64,000 bases of DNA. Source: an uncultured Christensenellaceae bacterium. GTDB lineage: Bacteria > Bacillota > Clostridia > Christensenellales > CAG-314. The stretch lies in assembly GCA_910586905.1 (NCBI GenBank), contig CAJUIV010000003.1, forward strand, positions 18,929 to 82,928, in the 5' to 3' direction. Of this stretch, positions 15,039 to 24,412 are shown piece after piece. The notes beneath the pieces are model-generated. The model searched no databases, had not been told where the DNA came from, and was given only the letters and a program-made list of their open reading frames with translations. Every line of letters begins with the position of its first letter. Positions within the stretch are counted from its first letter, which is position 1. The position numbers and the translations under genes were made by a program.

Positions 15039-17162
15039 ATGGAAAAATTCAGAAAAAAAGAAGGCAAAATCGGAAATAGAGAGTTTTGTATTTTCGAAAC
15101 GGAAATCGGAGGAAGAACCGTATCGGTTGAAGTAGGCAAATACGCCGAACAAGCCAACGGCTCTTGTATGGTATCGTGCGGTGAAACCGTTGTTATGACT
15201 AACGTTACGTTGGCGGACAAGCCCAGAGACGGAATCGATTTCTTTCCTTTAGGAGTAGATTTCGAAGAAAAAATGTACTCTGTCGGTAAGATACCCGGCG
15301 GATTTAAGAAAAGAGAAGGCAGGGCCAGCGACAAGGCGATTTTGACGTCTCGTCTAATCGACAGACCGATCAGACCGCTGTTTCCCAAAGGATTTTTGAA
15401 CGATGTTTCGGTAATATCTACCGCGATGTCTGTCGAGCCGGATATACAGCCCGAAGTGTACGCTATGATGGGCAGTTCTATTGCATTGTCGATTTCGGAT
15501 ATTCCTTTTGCAGGACCTACCGGAAGTGTAGTTGTAGGATACGTTGACGGAAAGTACATAATCAATCCGACTGCAGAGCAAAAAGAACATAGCAAACTTA
15601 GTTTAAATTTGGCTGGAACTAAAGACGCTATCATGATGGTTGAAGCGGGTGCTAACGAAATTTCCGAAAAGGAAATGTTGGATGCGATTTTGTTCGGACA
15701 CGAAGCTATAAAAGAGCAATGCGCTTTTATAGAATTTATAACTAAAGAAGTTGGAAAACCGAAGAAAGATATAGAATTGCATCTCCCTGCAGCTGACCAC
15801 GAAGCCGTCATAAGAGAGTACGCGGATAAAATGTTGACCGACGCGCTTAAGACTTTCGACAGATACGAAAGGCAAGCGAATCAGGACGAAGTAGAGCGTA
15901 AAGTAACCGAACATTTTGAACGGGTTAATCCCGAAGTCGTTGATGAAATCGGCGACGTTTTGTACAAAATGACGAAAGAGAAAGTTCGCGCAAGGATTTT
16001 AAACGAGGGTGTCCGCCCCGACGGAAGAAAACTTACGGAAATTCGTCCTATTTGGTGTGAAGCGGGAATTCTTCCCCGCGTACACGGCAGCGGCGTATTT
16101 ACGCGCGGTATGACGCAGGTTATAACAACGGCAACACTGGGAACTATAAGCGAAGTTCAAAAGCTGGAAAACTTAGACGATAACGATACGTTTAAGCGTT
16201 ATATGCATCATTATAATATGCCTGGATATTCTACAGGAGAAGCTAAACCTCTGCGCAGCCCGGGCAGACGCGAAATAGGACACGGAGCATTGGCCGAAAG
16301 AGCTTTGGATCCGGTTATTCCGAGCGAAGCGGATTTCCCGTATGCGATACGTACTGTTTCGGAAGTCGTAAGCAGCAACGGCAGTACGTCTCAGGCAAGT
16401 ATATGCGGGTCTACGCTTGCTCTTATGGATGCGGGAGTGCCTATCAAAGCGCCTGTTGCCGGAATAGCGATGGGGCTTATGAAGTCGGAAGACGGTTCTA
16501 AAGTAGCTATACTGTCTGATATTCAAGGCTTAGAAGATTTCTTGGGAGATATGGACTTTAAAGTTGCGGGAACCAGTCAGGGTATAACTGCTATTCAAAT
16601 GGACATAAAAATAAAAGGAATCGACGAACAGATTTTGCGTACGGCTTTGGAACAAGCGCGTCAAGGCAGATTATTCATTCTTGAACAAATGCTGAAAGTA
16701 TTGCCCGCTCCGAGAAAAGAGCTTTCGAAATACGCGCCTAAAATCATTTCGTTTAATATCGATCCCGATAAAATCAGAGAAGTTATCGGCAGCGGCGGAA
16801 AAGTAATCAACAAAATTATCGACGAGACCGGCGTTAAAATCGATATCACCGACGACGGTACGGTATTTATTGCAACAGCGGACCAAGAAATGTCCGATAA
16901 GGCAAAACGTATGGTTTTGGCAATCGCAAAAGACCCGGAAGTAGGAGAGGAATTTACCGGAAAGGTCGTGCGCATTTTGGATTTCGGAGCGTTTGTTGAA
17001 CTTGCTCCCGGTAAGGACGGTATGATTCATATTTCCAAGCTTGCCAAAGAACGCGTGGAAAAAGTAACAGACATCGTTAATCTCGACGATACTGTTGTCG
17101 TAAAGGTAATCAAGTTGGACGATAAGGGTAGAATCGATCTTAAGCTTGTAAAAAAGTTGTAA
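15039..17162 (+). CDS. pnp: Polyribonucleotide nucleotidyltransferase (PNPase)
   Basis: 707 residues, the normal family length. Two RNase PH-type domains (about 10-230 and 315-545) are followed by a KH domain (SFNIDPDKIREVIGSGGKVINKI) and an S1 domain (GEEFTGKVVRILDFGAFVEL) to the end. It degrades RNA phosphorolytically from the 3' end. ATG 15039 follows AAGGAG at 15022. Downstream come ylxY and the M16 peptidase, the same order as in Bacillus subtilis (rpsO-pnpA-ylxY-mlpA). Confidence 0.97.
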   Translation: MEKFRKKEGKIGNREFCIFETEIGGRTVSVEVGKYAEQANGSCMVSCGETVVMTNVTLADKPRDGIDFFPLGVDFEEKMYSVGKIPGGFKKREGRASDKAILTSRLIDRPIRPLFPKGFLNDVSVISTAMSVEPDIQPEVYAMMGSSIALSISDIPFAGPTGSVVVGYVDGKYIINPTAEQKEHSKLSLNLAGTKDAIMMVEAGANEISEKEMLDAILFGHEAIKEQCAFIEFITKEVGKPKKDIELHLPAADHEAVIREYADKMLTDALKTFDRYERQANQDEVERKVTEHFERVNPEVVDEIGDVLYKMTKEKVRARILNEGVRPDGRKLTEIRPIWCEAGILPRVHGSGVFTRGMTQVITTATLGTISEVQKLENLDDNDTFKRYMHHYNMPGYSTGEAKPLRSPGRREIGHGALAERALDPVIPSEADFPYAIRTVSEVVSSNGSTSQASICGSTLALMDAGVPIKAPVAGIAMGLMKSEDGSKVAILSDIQGLEDFLGDMDFKVAGTSQGITAIQMDIKIKGIDEQILRTALEQARQGRLFILEQMLKVLPAPRKELSKYAPKIISFNIDPDKIREVIGSGGKVINKIIDETGVKIDITDDGTVFIATADQEMSDKAKRMVLAIAKDPEVGEEFTGKVVRILDFGAFVELAPGKDGMIHISKLAKERVEKVTDIVNLDDTVVVKVIKLDDKGRIDLKLVKKL

Positions 17163-17187
17163 AATTGCGTCTAAGCAAATGATTTTT

Positions 17188-17219
17188 GCCCTATTCGCCG
17201 GTGCGCGGATGGGGCAAAT
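17188..17219 (+). other. Hairpin after pnp
   Basis: TTTGCCC (17188-17194) pairs with GGGCAAA with further partial pairing inside. No run of T follows, so it may protect the pnp mRNA end or act as a weak terminator. Confidence 0.35.
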
Positions 17220-17386
17220 ATAATATATGTAAAAGAAACGGTTCCGAAAACGACTGCATTATTCTTTTGAGCGTATCCGCCTCCGTACGTAGAAATGATT
17301 ACTCTTGCATATAAAATATGACAACAATTTAAGTTTAAAAGTGCAATTTGCCGAATATTTTAAATATAATATTCTAGGTGATTTGT

Positions 17387-18124
17387 ATGAAAAACAGAGT
17401 ATTTACACACGTTGTTTCCAATATCGTTTTGTTACTGCTGATTGTGGCTGTGGCTGCCGTTGGATTTGTAGGCGCGACCACAAACGTCTTTAAGAATAAC
17501 GACGGCAGTCCGATTTATAAAGGCATAGGAGAAAAGCAAGTATCCCTTATGATAAACGTTTATTGGGGTACTGAATATATAGACGAAATTTTGGATATAT
17601 TTGATAAGTATGACGTCAAAACGACATTTTTCGTCGGCGGTTATTGGGTGTCGCAATATCCCGACGTGCTTCAAAAAATAGTCGATAGCGGTCATGAAAT
17701 AGGCAATCACGGTTATCATCACAAAGAGCATGGCAAATTGAGTTACGAAGATAACGTTAAAGAAATAGTGTCCTGCGGCAAACTTGTATTCGAGTGTTCG
17801 GGTGTAAATATGACGTTATTCGCGCCTCCGAGCGGAGATTTTTCTACCGATACGTTGAACGCTGCAAAAAATAACGGGTACCGAACGATTATGTGGTCTA
17901 GAGATACGATAGATTGGCGCGACAAAGACAGAAATACAGTTTATAGCCGCGCGACAAAAGATACCGGCAGCGGAGAACTTATTTTGATGCATCCGACTAA
18001 ACATACTGCGGAAGCGCTTGACGATATTGTCAAATACTATGTTGATAAAGGATTCTCGATCGTGCCGGTTAGTAAAAATATAGGAGAAATATGGACTTCT
18101 ACAAACAGTACTCCAGCGGACTAA
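17387..18124 (+). CDS. ylxY: YlxY-type polysaccharide deacetylase homologue (probable inactive CE4)
   Basis: 245 residues from ATG 17387, preceded by AGGTGA; an in-frame GTG at 17378 is the alternative. A membrane anchor (about 9-30) is followed by a NodB fold. The CE4 motif that normally reads TFDDG is MINVYWG here, so the catalytic Asp pair is absent. The metal-binding GNHGYHHKEH and the late FAPPSG and LMHPT motifs are kept. This is the pattern of the sporulation-linked YlxY group, next to pnp and an M16 peptidase as in Bacillus. It probably binds rather than deacetylates polysaccharide. It overlaps the next gene by 34 bases. Confidence 0.85.
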   Translation: MKNRVFTHVVSNIVLLLLIVAVAAVGFVGATTNVFKNNDGSPIYKGIGEKQVSLMINVYWGTEYIDEILDIFDKYDVKTTFFVGGYWVSQYPDVLQKIVDSGHEIGNHGYHHKEHGKLSYEDNVKEIVSCGKLVFECSGVNMTLFAPPSGDFSTDTLNAAKNNGYRTIMWSRDTIDWRDKDRNTVYSRATKDTGSGELILMHPTKHTAEALDDIVKYYVDKGFSIVPVSKNIGEIWTSTNSTPAD

Positions 18125-19350
18125 GACTGGTTGCAAAACAAATGGACAGCGTTTATACGGTATCGTTAGGCATTTTTGTCGACGTTGGCTGCGTAAAAGA
18201 AGATGAAAAAAACAACGGTTTTTCGCATCTTATAGAGCATTTGTTATTTAAGGGGACGAAAAAGCGTACGTCTCTTCAAATCAGCGAAACAATCGACGAT
18301 ATAGGCGCTAATATAAACGCTTATACTTCTAAAGATAATACGTGCTTTTATACAAAGAGCGCGTATACGGATATCGAAAAGTGTATCGACGTTTTGAGTG
18401 ATATGTATTTTAACGCAACCTTTCCGGACGACGAATTCGAACGTGAAAAGAGCGTCGTTTTGGAAGAAATAAAAATGTGTGAAGATACTCCCGACGACTT
18501 GAGTCAGGATTTAGTGTCTAAAGCATTGTTTGATAAGCAGACTTTGGGGCAAACTATTCTCGGTAACCCTAACAATATCAAATATTCTGACAGACATAGT
18601 ATATCGAAATTTAAAAATAAATTCTATACTCCCGCTAATACCGTGATTTCTGTCTGCGGAAAATTCGAATTCGATAAATTAGAAAAACTTATAGAAAGAT
18701 ATTTCGATAGTAATTTTAAAGGCGGCTATTCTAATACGCCGGAAGAACCTTCGATTGAATATTCGGATTTATTTCTTCATTTATTTAAGCCAATCGAGCA
18801 AGCGCATTTGCAATTCGCTTGGGGAGGTTTCCCGTTCGATTCTTCGAAGCGTTTTGCAAATAATATGTTTGCGTCCATATTGGGAGGCGGAATGTCCAGT
18901 AGATTGAACCAGGCAATCCGCGAGCGAAACGGTTTGGCATATTCGGTGTATTCTTATCCTTCATATTATAAAAAAGGCGGCACGTTTGAAATTTACGCGG
19001 GACTCAGTCCTGAGAATGCGGAAAAAGCTTGCAAGCTGATAGAATGCGAATTGGAAACGATGCTTAACGACGGCATAACCGAAAGAGAGTTTAACCGAGC
19101 TAAAACTCAGGCGGTTAACAGCCTATATATGAACTCCGAAAGCAACTTAACTTTGATGAGGCTTTACGGTCGTTCCATGCTTAAGTTTAACGAATTATTT
19201 AACTTGGATAAGGAAGTGGAAAATTATCGCGCGGTAACGATAGACGATGTCAATGAAATTGCGGAACTGTTTCTTAAACCGTATGCCTGCGCTTACGTAG
19301 GACCGCAATCTAAACAGTACGATTTTGTCGCGAAGTTAAAAATCAAATAA
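18091..19350 (+). CDS. mlpA: M16 family zinc peptidase (MlpA/YmxG type)
   Basis: 419 residues. The inverted zinc motif HLIEH (HxxEH) near residue 46, with the downstream Glu region (EREKSVVLEEI), marks an active M16 N-terminal domain. The C-terminal half has the substrate-binding repeat with RERNGLAYSVYSYPS. Related proteins process short peptides in the cytosol. ATG 18091 follows AGGAG inside the end of ylxY. The B. subtilis counterpart lies in the same position. Confidence 0.9.
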   Translation: MDFYKQYSSGLRLVAKQMDSVYTVSLGIFVDVGCVKEDEKNNGFSHLIEHLLFKGTKKRTSLQISETIDDIGANINAYTSKDNTCFYTKSAYTDIEKCIDVLSDMYFNATFPDDEFEREKSVVLEEIKMCEDTPDDLSQDLVSKALFDKQTLGQTILGNPNNIKYSDRHSISKFKNKFYTPANTVISVCGKFEFDKLEKLIERYFDSNFKGGYSNTPEEPSIEYSDLFLHLFKPIEQAHLQFAWGGFPFDSSKRFANNMFASILGGGMSSRLNQAIRERNGLAYSVYSYPSYYKKGGTFEIYAGLSPENAEKACKLIECELETMLNDGITEREFNRAKTQAVNSLYMNSESNLTLMRLYGRSMLKFNELFNLDKEVENYRAVTIDDVNEIAELFLKPYACAYVGPQSKQYDFVAKLKIK

Positions 19351-19427
19351 CGCCAATAATCTGAAACTCGTATTAGTTTTAGCACTGTTATGGTTTTTAT
19401 AGATTCTTTATTTCTTTTGCTGAATTG

Positions 19428-19456
19428 TTGATTATTTCGAACTTATATTGTATAAT
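19428..19456 (+). promoter_or_regulatory. Promoter of the ftsK-rimO-pgsA-cinA operon
   Basis: TTGATT (19428-19433), 17 bases, TATAAT (19451-19456), about 93 bases before the chosen ftsK start. The -10 is consensus. Confidence 0.65.
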
Positions 19457-19548
19457 ATATTTTGAACGATTTTGTACGCGCGGGTTTGCAAACAGAGTAA
19501 ATAACGTTGCAAACTCGAACGTATAATTTGATTTTGGGAGGAAGCGTT

Positions 19549-22425
19549 TTGAAAACGACTAAAGTCAGCGTTGGAAAAAAGGTCGCTTGTAGTATAGGCA
19601 TTTCGTTAGCTTCTATATTGATTATAGTGGCTTTTTGCGGTAGATATTTTAATTCCGGATTTAAATATTTCGCCAATTTTTTCCTTGGCAGTTTCGGTAT
19701 GTCGTTTTACGGTTTAATGGCAGCCGTCATTATTGCTTGCTCGTTTGTTTTGGCGGGAAAAAGCATCAAAATTCCCGCTAAATACGTTGTGCATTTCGTT
19801 TTAATGTTTGTTGCGATAGTTCTTTTCGTTCATATTTTAACGACTACTTATATTCCCAAAAATTTCAAAGAATATATCGGTTTAGTATATCATTATTACG
19901 ACGATTTACAAGGATTACCGACTTTCGGCGGCGTTGTTTTCGGAATTTTAGCTTTTGCTCTTGAAAAAGTATTAACGATTTACGGCGCAATGGTGGTCGT
20001 AGTTGCTTTGCTGGGATGGACGGTATACGTATGCGGCGATTTTTTCTACAGCTATTTTACCGGAAAACTCACTTTGACGTCGAAAAAGCAAAAAGAAGAC
20101 GATATCGCTCCTTCTCAAGCGACTGTCGGATTGCCTGAAATCGAAAATGAGTCTGCGGATATCGCAAGAGAAAAAGCGTATAAAATTCTTTTTGAAAATC
20201 AAGAGTTGACGATATCGCCCGACCCCGTAGTTAAAAAAAGCGGCGAAGAACGATTCGACGTTGCCCAGCAATCTCAAATAGACGGCTCGAAAAAGAATTA
20301 CGATAAGTCTCAAGCCGAGGATATTCTGTTCGGGACTCAGCCGAATGATAAAAGCGACAGCGGTAATTCGTTTTTTTCTTCTAAGAATAAGGAAACGTCA
20401 AAGAAAAACGCCGATGACGATTTTATAGTAAGAGGATACTACGGCGCTCCGTCGCAGCAAAGCGACAATCGTGAAGAAGTTTCTTCTAACGATTGGAAAA
20501 TTACTTCTCCTTTTAAAGAAGATAAGTCGCCGTTTCAGCCGGAAGTTAAAGAAAAAGAGATTTCTGTCGCTCCCGTTCGGTCAAGCGTTAACGAGGAAAA
20601 ACGCGAAGTAAATTTAGACCCCGTCGACGTAACGGACGTTGTTGTGGATGATTCTCTTTCCGAAAAAGACGATTTTTCCTCAACCGTTTATACTCCGTTC
20701 GTATCCCAAGAAACAGTAAAGGAAGTAATCGCGGAACAACCGATTTCGGAAAGCAAACCTTCGGTTTCGGAAGAAAAACGCAATCCTGTAGTAAAGGAAA
20801 AACCTTCTAAGCCGCGCATAAATGACGACGAAATCGTAGCGGTGCCTCGCGTAGACACGATAGACGGTAAATACGAGCAAAACGGATTCGATTTTATTTC
20901 TAAAAAAGAATACGACGAAAGTCAAAAAATTCACCGTTACTTAGATTATAATATTCCGCCTTTCGAACTATTAAACGACGTAACTATTTCGGAAGACCAC
21001 GAAGCCGACGACAGAGAGCGTTCCGCTCAAGCCATCGTAAATAAATTGTCCGTTTTCGGTATTAAAGTAGAAAACGTCGATATCATAGTCGGACCTTCCG
21101 TAACGCGTTACACGTTCAAAGTTTTGTCGCAAAAAACGCGTATGGGCGATTTTAAACAATACTCCGACGATATTAAAGCGTGCGTAGAAGCGCAGGAGGA
21201 TATACGTATCGAAGCGCCTATACACGGTACAGGGTTAGTCGGTATAGAGGTTGCGAACAAAGTTAAATCTTCGGTTGTTTTGCGCAGTTTGCTTGAATCG
21301 CAGGAATTTGAAAAGGGAAAAGGTAAACTTGTGTTTGCAATAGGACGCGAAATTACCGGCAAGGTTGTCGTCGCCGATTTGGCTGATATGCCTCACCTTC
21401 TTATTGCGGGTACGACGGGTTCGGGAAAAAGCGTATGTCTTAACTGTCTTATCGTCAGCATGATATATAAATACAGTCCAGAATACGTACGGTTTTTGAT
21501 GGTAGACCCGAAATTCGTGGAATTATCTCGTTATAACGGTATTCCTCATATGCTTACCGCCGAAGCGATAACCAACGTACAAGACGCGCTTTCGGGCATG
21601 GATTATTTGATTAACGAGATGGAAGCGCGATATCAACTTTTCCGTCAAAGCGGAGTAGGAAATATAAGCGAGTATAACAGTAGGATAAATCCTCAAATAA
21701 CTCAAAAATTGCCGTATTTGGTATTCGTTGTCGACGAGTTGGCCGATTTGATGTCCGTCAGCAAAAAAGCTTTCGAACAGAAACTTATGCGTTTGGCGCA
21801 AAAGTCGAGAGCCGCAGGTATTCACATAGTTCTTGCCACTCAGCGCCCCAGCGTAGACGTTATAACCGGTACGATAAAGGCTAATTTACCTTGCCGTATG
21901 GCGCTCAAAGTCGCATCTCAAGCCGACAGTTCTACTATTTTAGGCGGCGGCGGGGCCGAAAAGCTTTTGGGTAAAGGCGATATGCTGTTCGTCGATGCCG
22001 GCGCGTCGGATTCCGTTCGCGTACAAGGCGCATATATATCTAACGACGAAATACGTTCGCTTGTAGAATTTTCCAAAGCTTCTAACGAAGTTTATTACGA
22101 CCCCAAAATCAACGACGCCATATTCGTCAAGCCGGAACCCGAAGAAGCGAACGAGGCCGAACCCGTTAGCAAGGAAGCTCAGCTCGACCCTTACTGTAAA
22201 AAGGCGTTGCGTTATTGGTTAGAGAAAAACGGAGGCAAAGCTTCGATAGCTTCGATTCAACGAAATTTGGGAATAGGATTTAACCGCGCGGGACGTATTA
22301 TGGATTCTTTGCAGAAACTTAAGTACGTTGAGGAGCTGTCGCCAAGCGACCCGAGTTCTAAACCTTTACGCGTTTTAATTTCTTTAGACGAAATAGATTC
22401 GTTATTTCCGGATATGCAGGATTAG
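19549..22425 (+). CDS. ftsK: DNA translocase FtsK/SpoIIIE
   Basis: 958 residues. About four N-terminal membrane helices (residues 15-190) are followed by a long acidic, Ser- and Lys-rich linker (200-460). The RecA-like motor has Walker A AGTTGSGKSV and Walker B VFVVDEL, and a C-terminal winged-helix gamma domain reads the orienting sequences. It pumps chromosomal DNA across the septum during division and sporulation. I chose TTG 19549 because GGGAGGA lies eight bases upstream; the earlier in-frame TTG 19507 has no ribosome site. Confidence 0.95.
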   Translation: MKTTKVSVGKKVACSIGISLASILIIVAFCGRYFNSGFKYFANFFLGSFGMSFYGLMAAVIIACSFVLAGKSIKIPAKYVVHFVLMFVAIVLFVHILTTTYIPKNFKEYIGLVYHYYDDLQGLPTFGGVVFGILAFALEKVLTIYGAMVVVVALLGWTVYVCGDFFYSYFTGKLTLTSKKQKEDDIAPSQATVGLPEIENESADIAREKAYKILFENQELTISPDPVVKKSGEERFDVAQQSQIDGSKKNYDKSQAEDILFGTQPNDKSDSGNSFFSSKNKETSKKNADDDFIVRGYYGAPSQQSDNREEVSSNDWKITSPFKEDKSPFQPEVKEKEISVAPVRSSVNEEKREVNLDPVDVTDVVVDDSLSEKDDFSSTVYTPFVSQETVKEVIAEQPISESKPSVSEEKRNPVVKEKPSKPRINDDEIVAVPRVDTIDGKYEQNGFDFISKKEYDESQKIHRYLDYNIPPFELLNDVTISEDHEADDRERSAQAIVNKLSVFGIKVENVDIIVGPSVTRYTFKVLSQKTRMGDFKQYSDDIKACVEAQEDIRIEAPIHGTGLVGIEVANKVKSSVVLRSLLESQEFEKGKGKLVFAIGREITGKVVVADLADMPHLLIAGTTGSGKSVCLNCLIVSMIYKYSPEYVRFLMVDPKFVELSRYNGIPHMLTAEAITNVQDALSGMDYLINEMEARYQLFRQSGVGNISEYNSRINPQITQKLPYLVFVVDELADLMSVSKKAFEQKLMRLAQKSRAAGIHIVLATQRPSVDVITGTIKANLPCRMALKVASQADSSTILGGGGAEKLLGKGDMLFVDAGASDSVRVQGAYISNDEIRSLVEFSKASNEVYYDPKINDAIFVKPEPEEANEAEPVSKEAQLDPYCKKALRYWLEKNGGKASIASIQRNLGIGFNRAGRIMDSLQKLKYVEELSPSDPSSKPLRVLISLDEIDSLFPDMQD

Positions 22426-22434
22426 GTAACTTTT

Positions 22435-23775
22435 ATGAGTACAAAAGTAGGCGTAGTATCTCTCGGTTGCGATAAAAACCGTGTAGATACAGAAATAATG
22501 TTATCCGAATTGGTTAACGGCGGATTTGTAATTACTCCGAACCCGCGCGAAGCGGACGTTATAATCGTTAACACGTGCGCGTTCTTAGAGTCCGCCCGGC
22601 GCGAAGCTATAGAAACGGCTTTGGAGATGAGCGGTTATAAAGATCACGGCAAATGTAAAAAAGTTATTATTACCGGTTGCCTGGGCGAAAAATTCGGCGA
22701 GGAAGTTTTTAACGAATTGAACGAGGTCGACGCCGTGCTGGGAATTAACGATTATCATAATATATGTAACGTCGTTAATTCGGCTTTAAACGGTGAACGC
22801 AAGTTTTATCATACGTGTAGTGATGAGGTGGCTTTCGGCTCCAGAATTCTAACTACGGCTCCTCACGTCGCTTATTTAAAAATTGCCGACGGCTGTGATA
22901 ACTACTGTACGTATTGTCTTATTCCGTATATTCGCGGCAGATACCGTTCCGTAAAAATGGAAAAGGTAGTGGCGCAAGCCAAAGAACTTGCGGATAAAGG
23001 GGTTAAAGAACTTATTTTGGTCGCTCAAGATACTACCCGTTACGGAAAAGACTTGTACGGCGAATACAAATTAACCGAATTGATTAGAGAATTATCTTCA
23101 ATAAAACAAATCGAGTGGATTCGTATTTTATACGCCTATCCCGAACTTTTAAACGATGAGCTTCTTGACGAAATTGTACGTAACGATAAAGTGGTTAAAT
23201 ACGTTGATATTCCTTTGCAGCACGTAAACGACGAAATTCTCCGTAAAATGAATAGGCGTTCCAACGGAGCTTCTATAAGAAATTTATTCGATAAACTGTC
23301 TTCGTTAAACATTTACGCCCGCTCAACTTTTATATGCGGTTTTCCGTTTGAAACAAACGCAACGATAGAAGAAGTCGAACGGTTTTTATTTGCGTATAAA
23401 CTCCGAAACGTGGGCTTTTTCCCTTATTCGCGCGAAGAAGGCACCGCTGCGGCAAAATACGATAATCAAGTATCGCAGCGAGAAAAAAATAAGTATGTCG
23501 AAAAATTGTATAACGCGCAATACCGCGTTTTAACGGAATTGAATCAAAAAGACGTAGGCCGAGTGTATAAATGCGTTATTGACGAATACGACAATTTTGA
23601 CGGAGAGTACTATTTTTATAAAGGACGTACGTATTTTATGTCGCCCGAAATTGACGGAACGGTGCATATAACTTCTAAAAAAGAGTTGATTACCGGTAAT
23701 TTTTATAACGTCAAGATTACCGGAGCAGCCGAATACGATTTGTTGGGAGAAGCTGAAAATGAACTTACCGAATAA
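22435..23775 (+). CDS. rimO: Ribosomal protein S12 methylthiotransferase RimO
   Basis: 446 residues. The N-terminal UPF0004 domain starts VGVVSLGCDKNRVDTEIM (first cluster Cys). The radical-SAM motif is CDNYCTYCLIPYIRGRYRS, and a C-terminal TRAM domain follows. It adds a methylthio group to an Asp of S12. SLGCDKN and the neighbouring genes distinguish it from the MiaB encoded at 43.7 kb. It overlaps pgsA by 17 bases. The ftsK-rimO-pgsA-cinA-recA-rny order is typical of clostridia. Confidence 0.94.
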   Translation: MSTKVGVVSLGCDKNRVDTEIMLSELVNGGFVITPNPREADVIIVNTCAFLESARREAIETALEMSGYKDHGKCKKVIITGCLGEKFGEEVFNELNEVDAVLGINDYHNICNVVNSALNGERKFYHTCSDEVAFGSRILTTAPHVAYLKIADGCDNYCTYCLIPYIRGRYRSVKMEKVVAQAKELADKGVKELILVAQDTTRYGKDLYGEYKLTELIRELSSIKQIEWIRILYAYPELLNDELLDEIVRNDKVVKYVDIPLQHVNDEILRKMNRRSNGASIRNLFDKLSSLNIYARSTFICGFPFETNATIEEVERFLFAYKLRNVGFFPYSREEGTAAAKYDNQVSQREKNKYVEKLYNAQYRVLTELNQKDVGRVYKCVIDEYDNFDGEYYFYKGRTYFMSPEIDGTVHITSKKELITGNFYNVKITGAAEYDLLGEAENELTE

Positions 23776-24412
23776 ATTATCTTTATCGCGCATATGTATG
23801 ATTCCGTTGTTTATCGTAGCCTATTTTTTACCTTTCAGTTTTAGCGCTTATATAGCTATAGGTATTTTCGCTTTATGTTGCTTTACAGATTTTTTGGACG
23901 GATATATAGCCAGAAAGTACAATATGGTAACCGATTTGGGCAAGCTTTTAGACCCTATGGCGGATAAGATATTAGTATGCGCCGCTCTTTTTTGCGTTGT
24001 TGCCACAAATCCGTTACAATATTTCTACAACACTATTTTTACGATGCCTAACGGCTTTGCAGGCAGTTTCGGACTGTTGTTGTTGACCGTAGGTTCTATA
24101 CTTATTCTTGCGCGCGAACTGCTTATAAGCGCCGTTCGTATGATTGCGGCATCAAAAGGTATCGTAGTGCAAGCCAACGTTTTCGGAAAAATCAAAACTA
24201 TACTGCAAGATATAAGCTTGCCTTTGCTTATGCTTATGAATACGGGTAAACTATTCGAGGGGTACGAATTTGCAGGTTATAGTTCGTCAATTTATTATAC
24301 GGACGTAGTGTGGATTATTTCCGTTATCGTATTCGGTTTCGCGGTAATTATGACGATTATTTCTGGAATTATTTACTTGGTACAAAATAAAAAGGTATTC
24401 GAAAGCAAATGA
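23759..24412 (+). CDS. pgsA: CDP-diacylglycerol-glycerol-3-phosphate 3-phosphatidyltransferase
   Basis: 217 residues with several membrane helices and the CDP-alcohol phosphotransferase signature DGYIAR-x8-G-x3-D-x3-D (DFLDGYIARKYNMVTDLGK followed by LLDPMADK). It makes phosphatidylglycerol phosphate, the precursor of PG and cardiolipin, in the membrane. ATG 23759 follows GGGAG inside the end of rimO. Its stop overlaps the cinA start (ATGA). Confidence 0.93.
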   Translation: MNLPNKLSLSRICMIPLFIVAYFLPFSFSAYIAIGIFALCCFTDFLDGYIARKYNMVTDLGKLLDPMADKILVCAALFCVVATNPLQYFYNTIFTMPNGFAGSFGLLLLTVGSILILARELLISAVRMIAASKGIVVQANVFGKIKTILQDISLPLLMLMNTGKLFEGYEFAGYSSSIYYTDVVWIISVIVFGFAVIMTIISGIIYLVQNKKVFESK

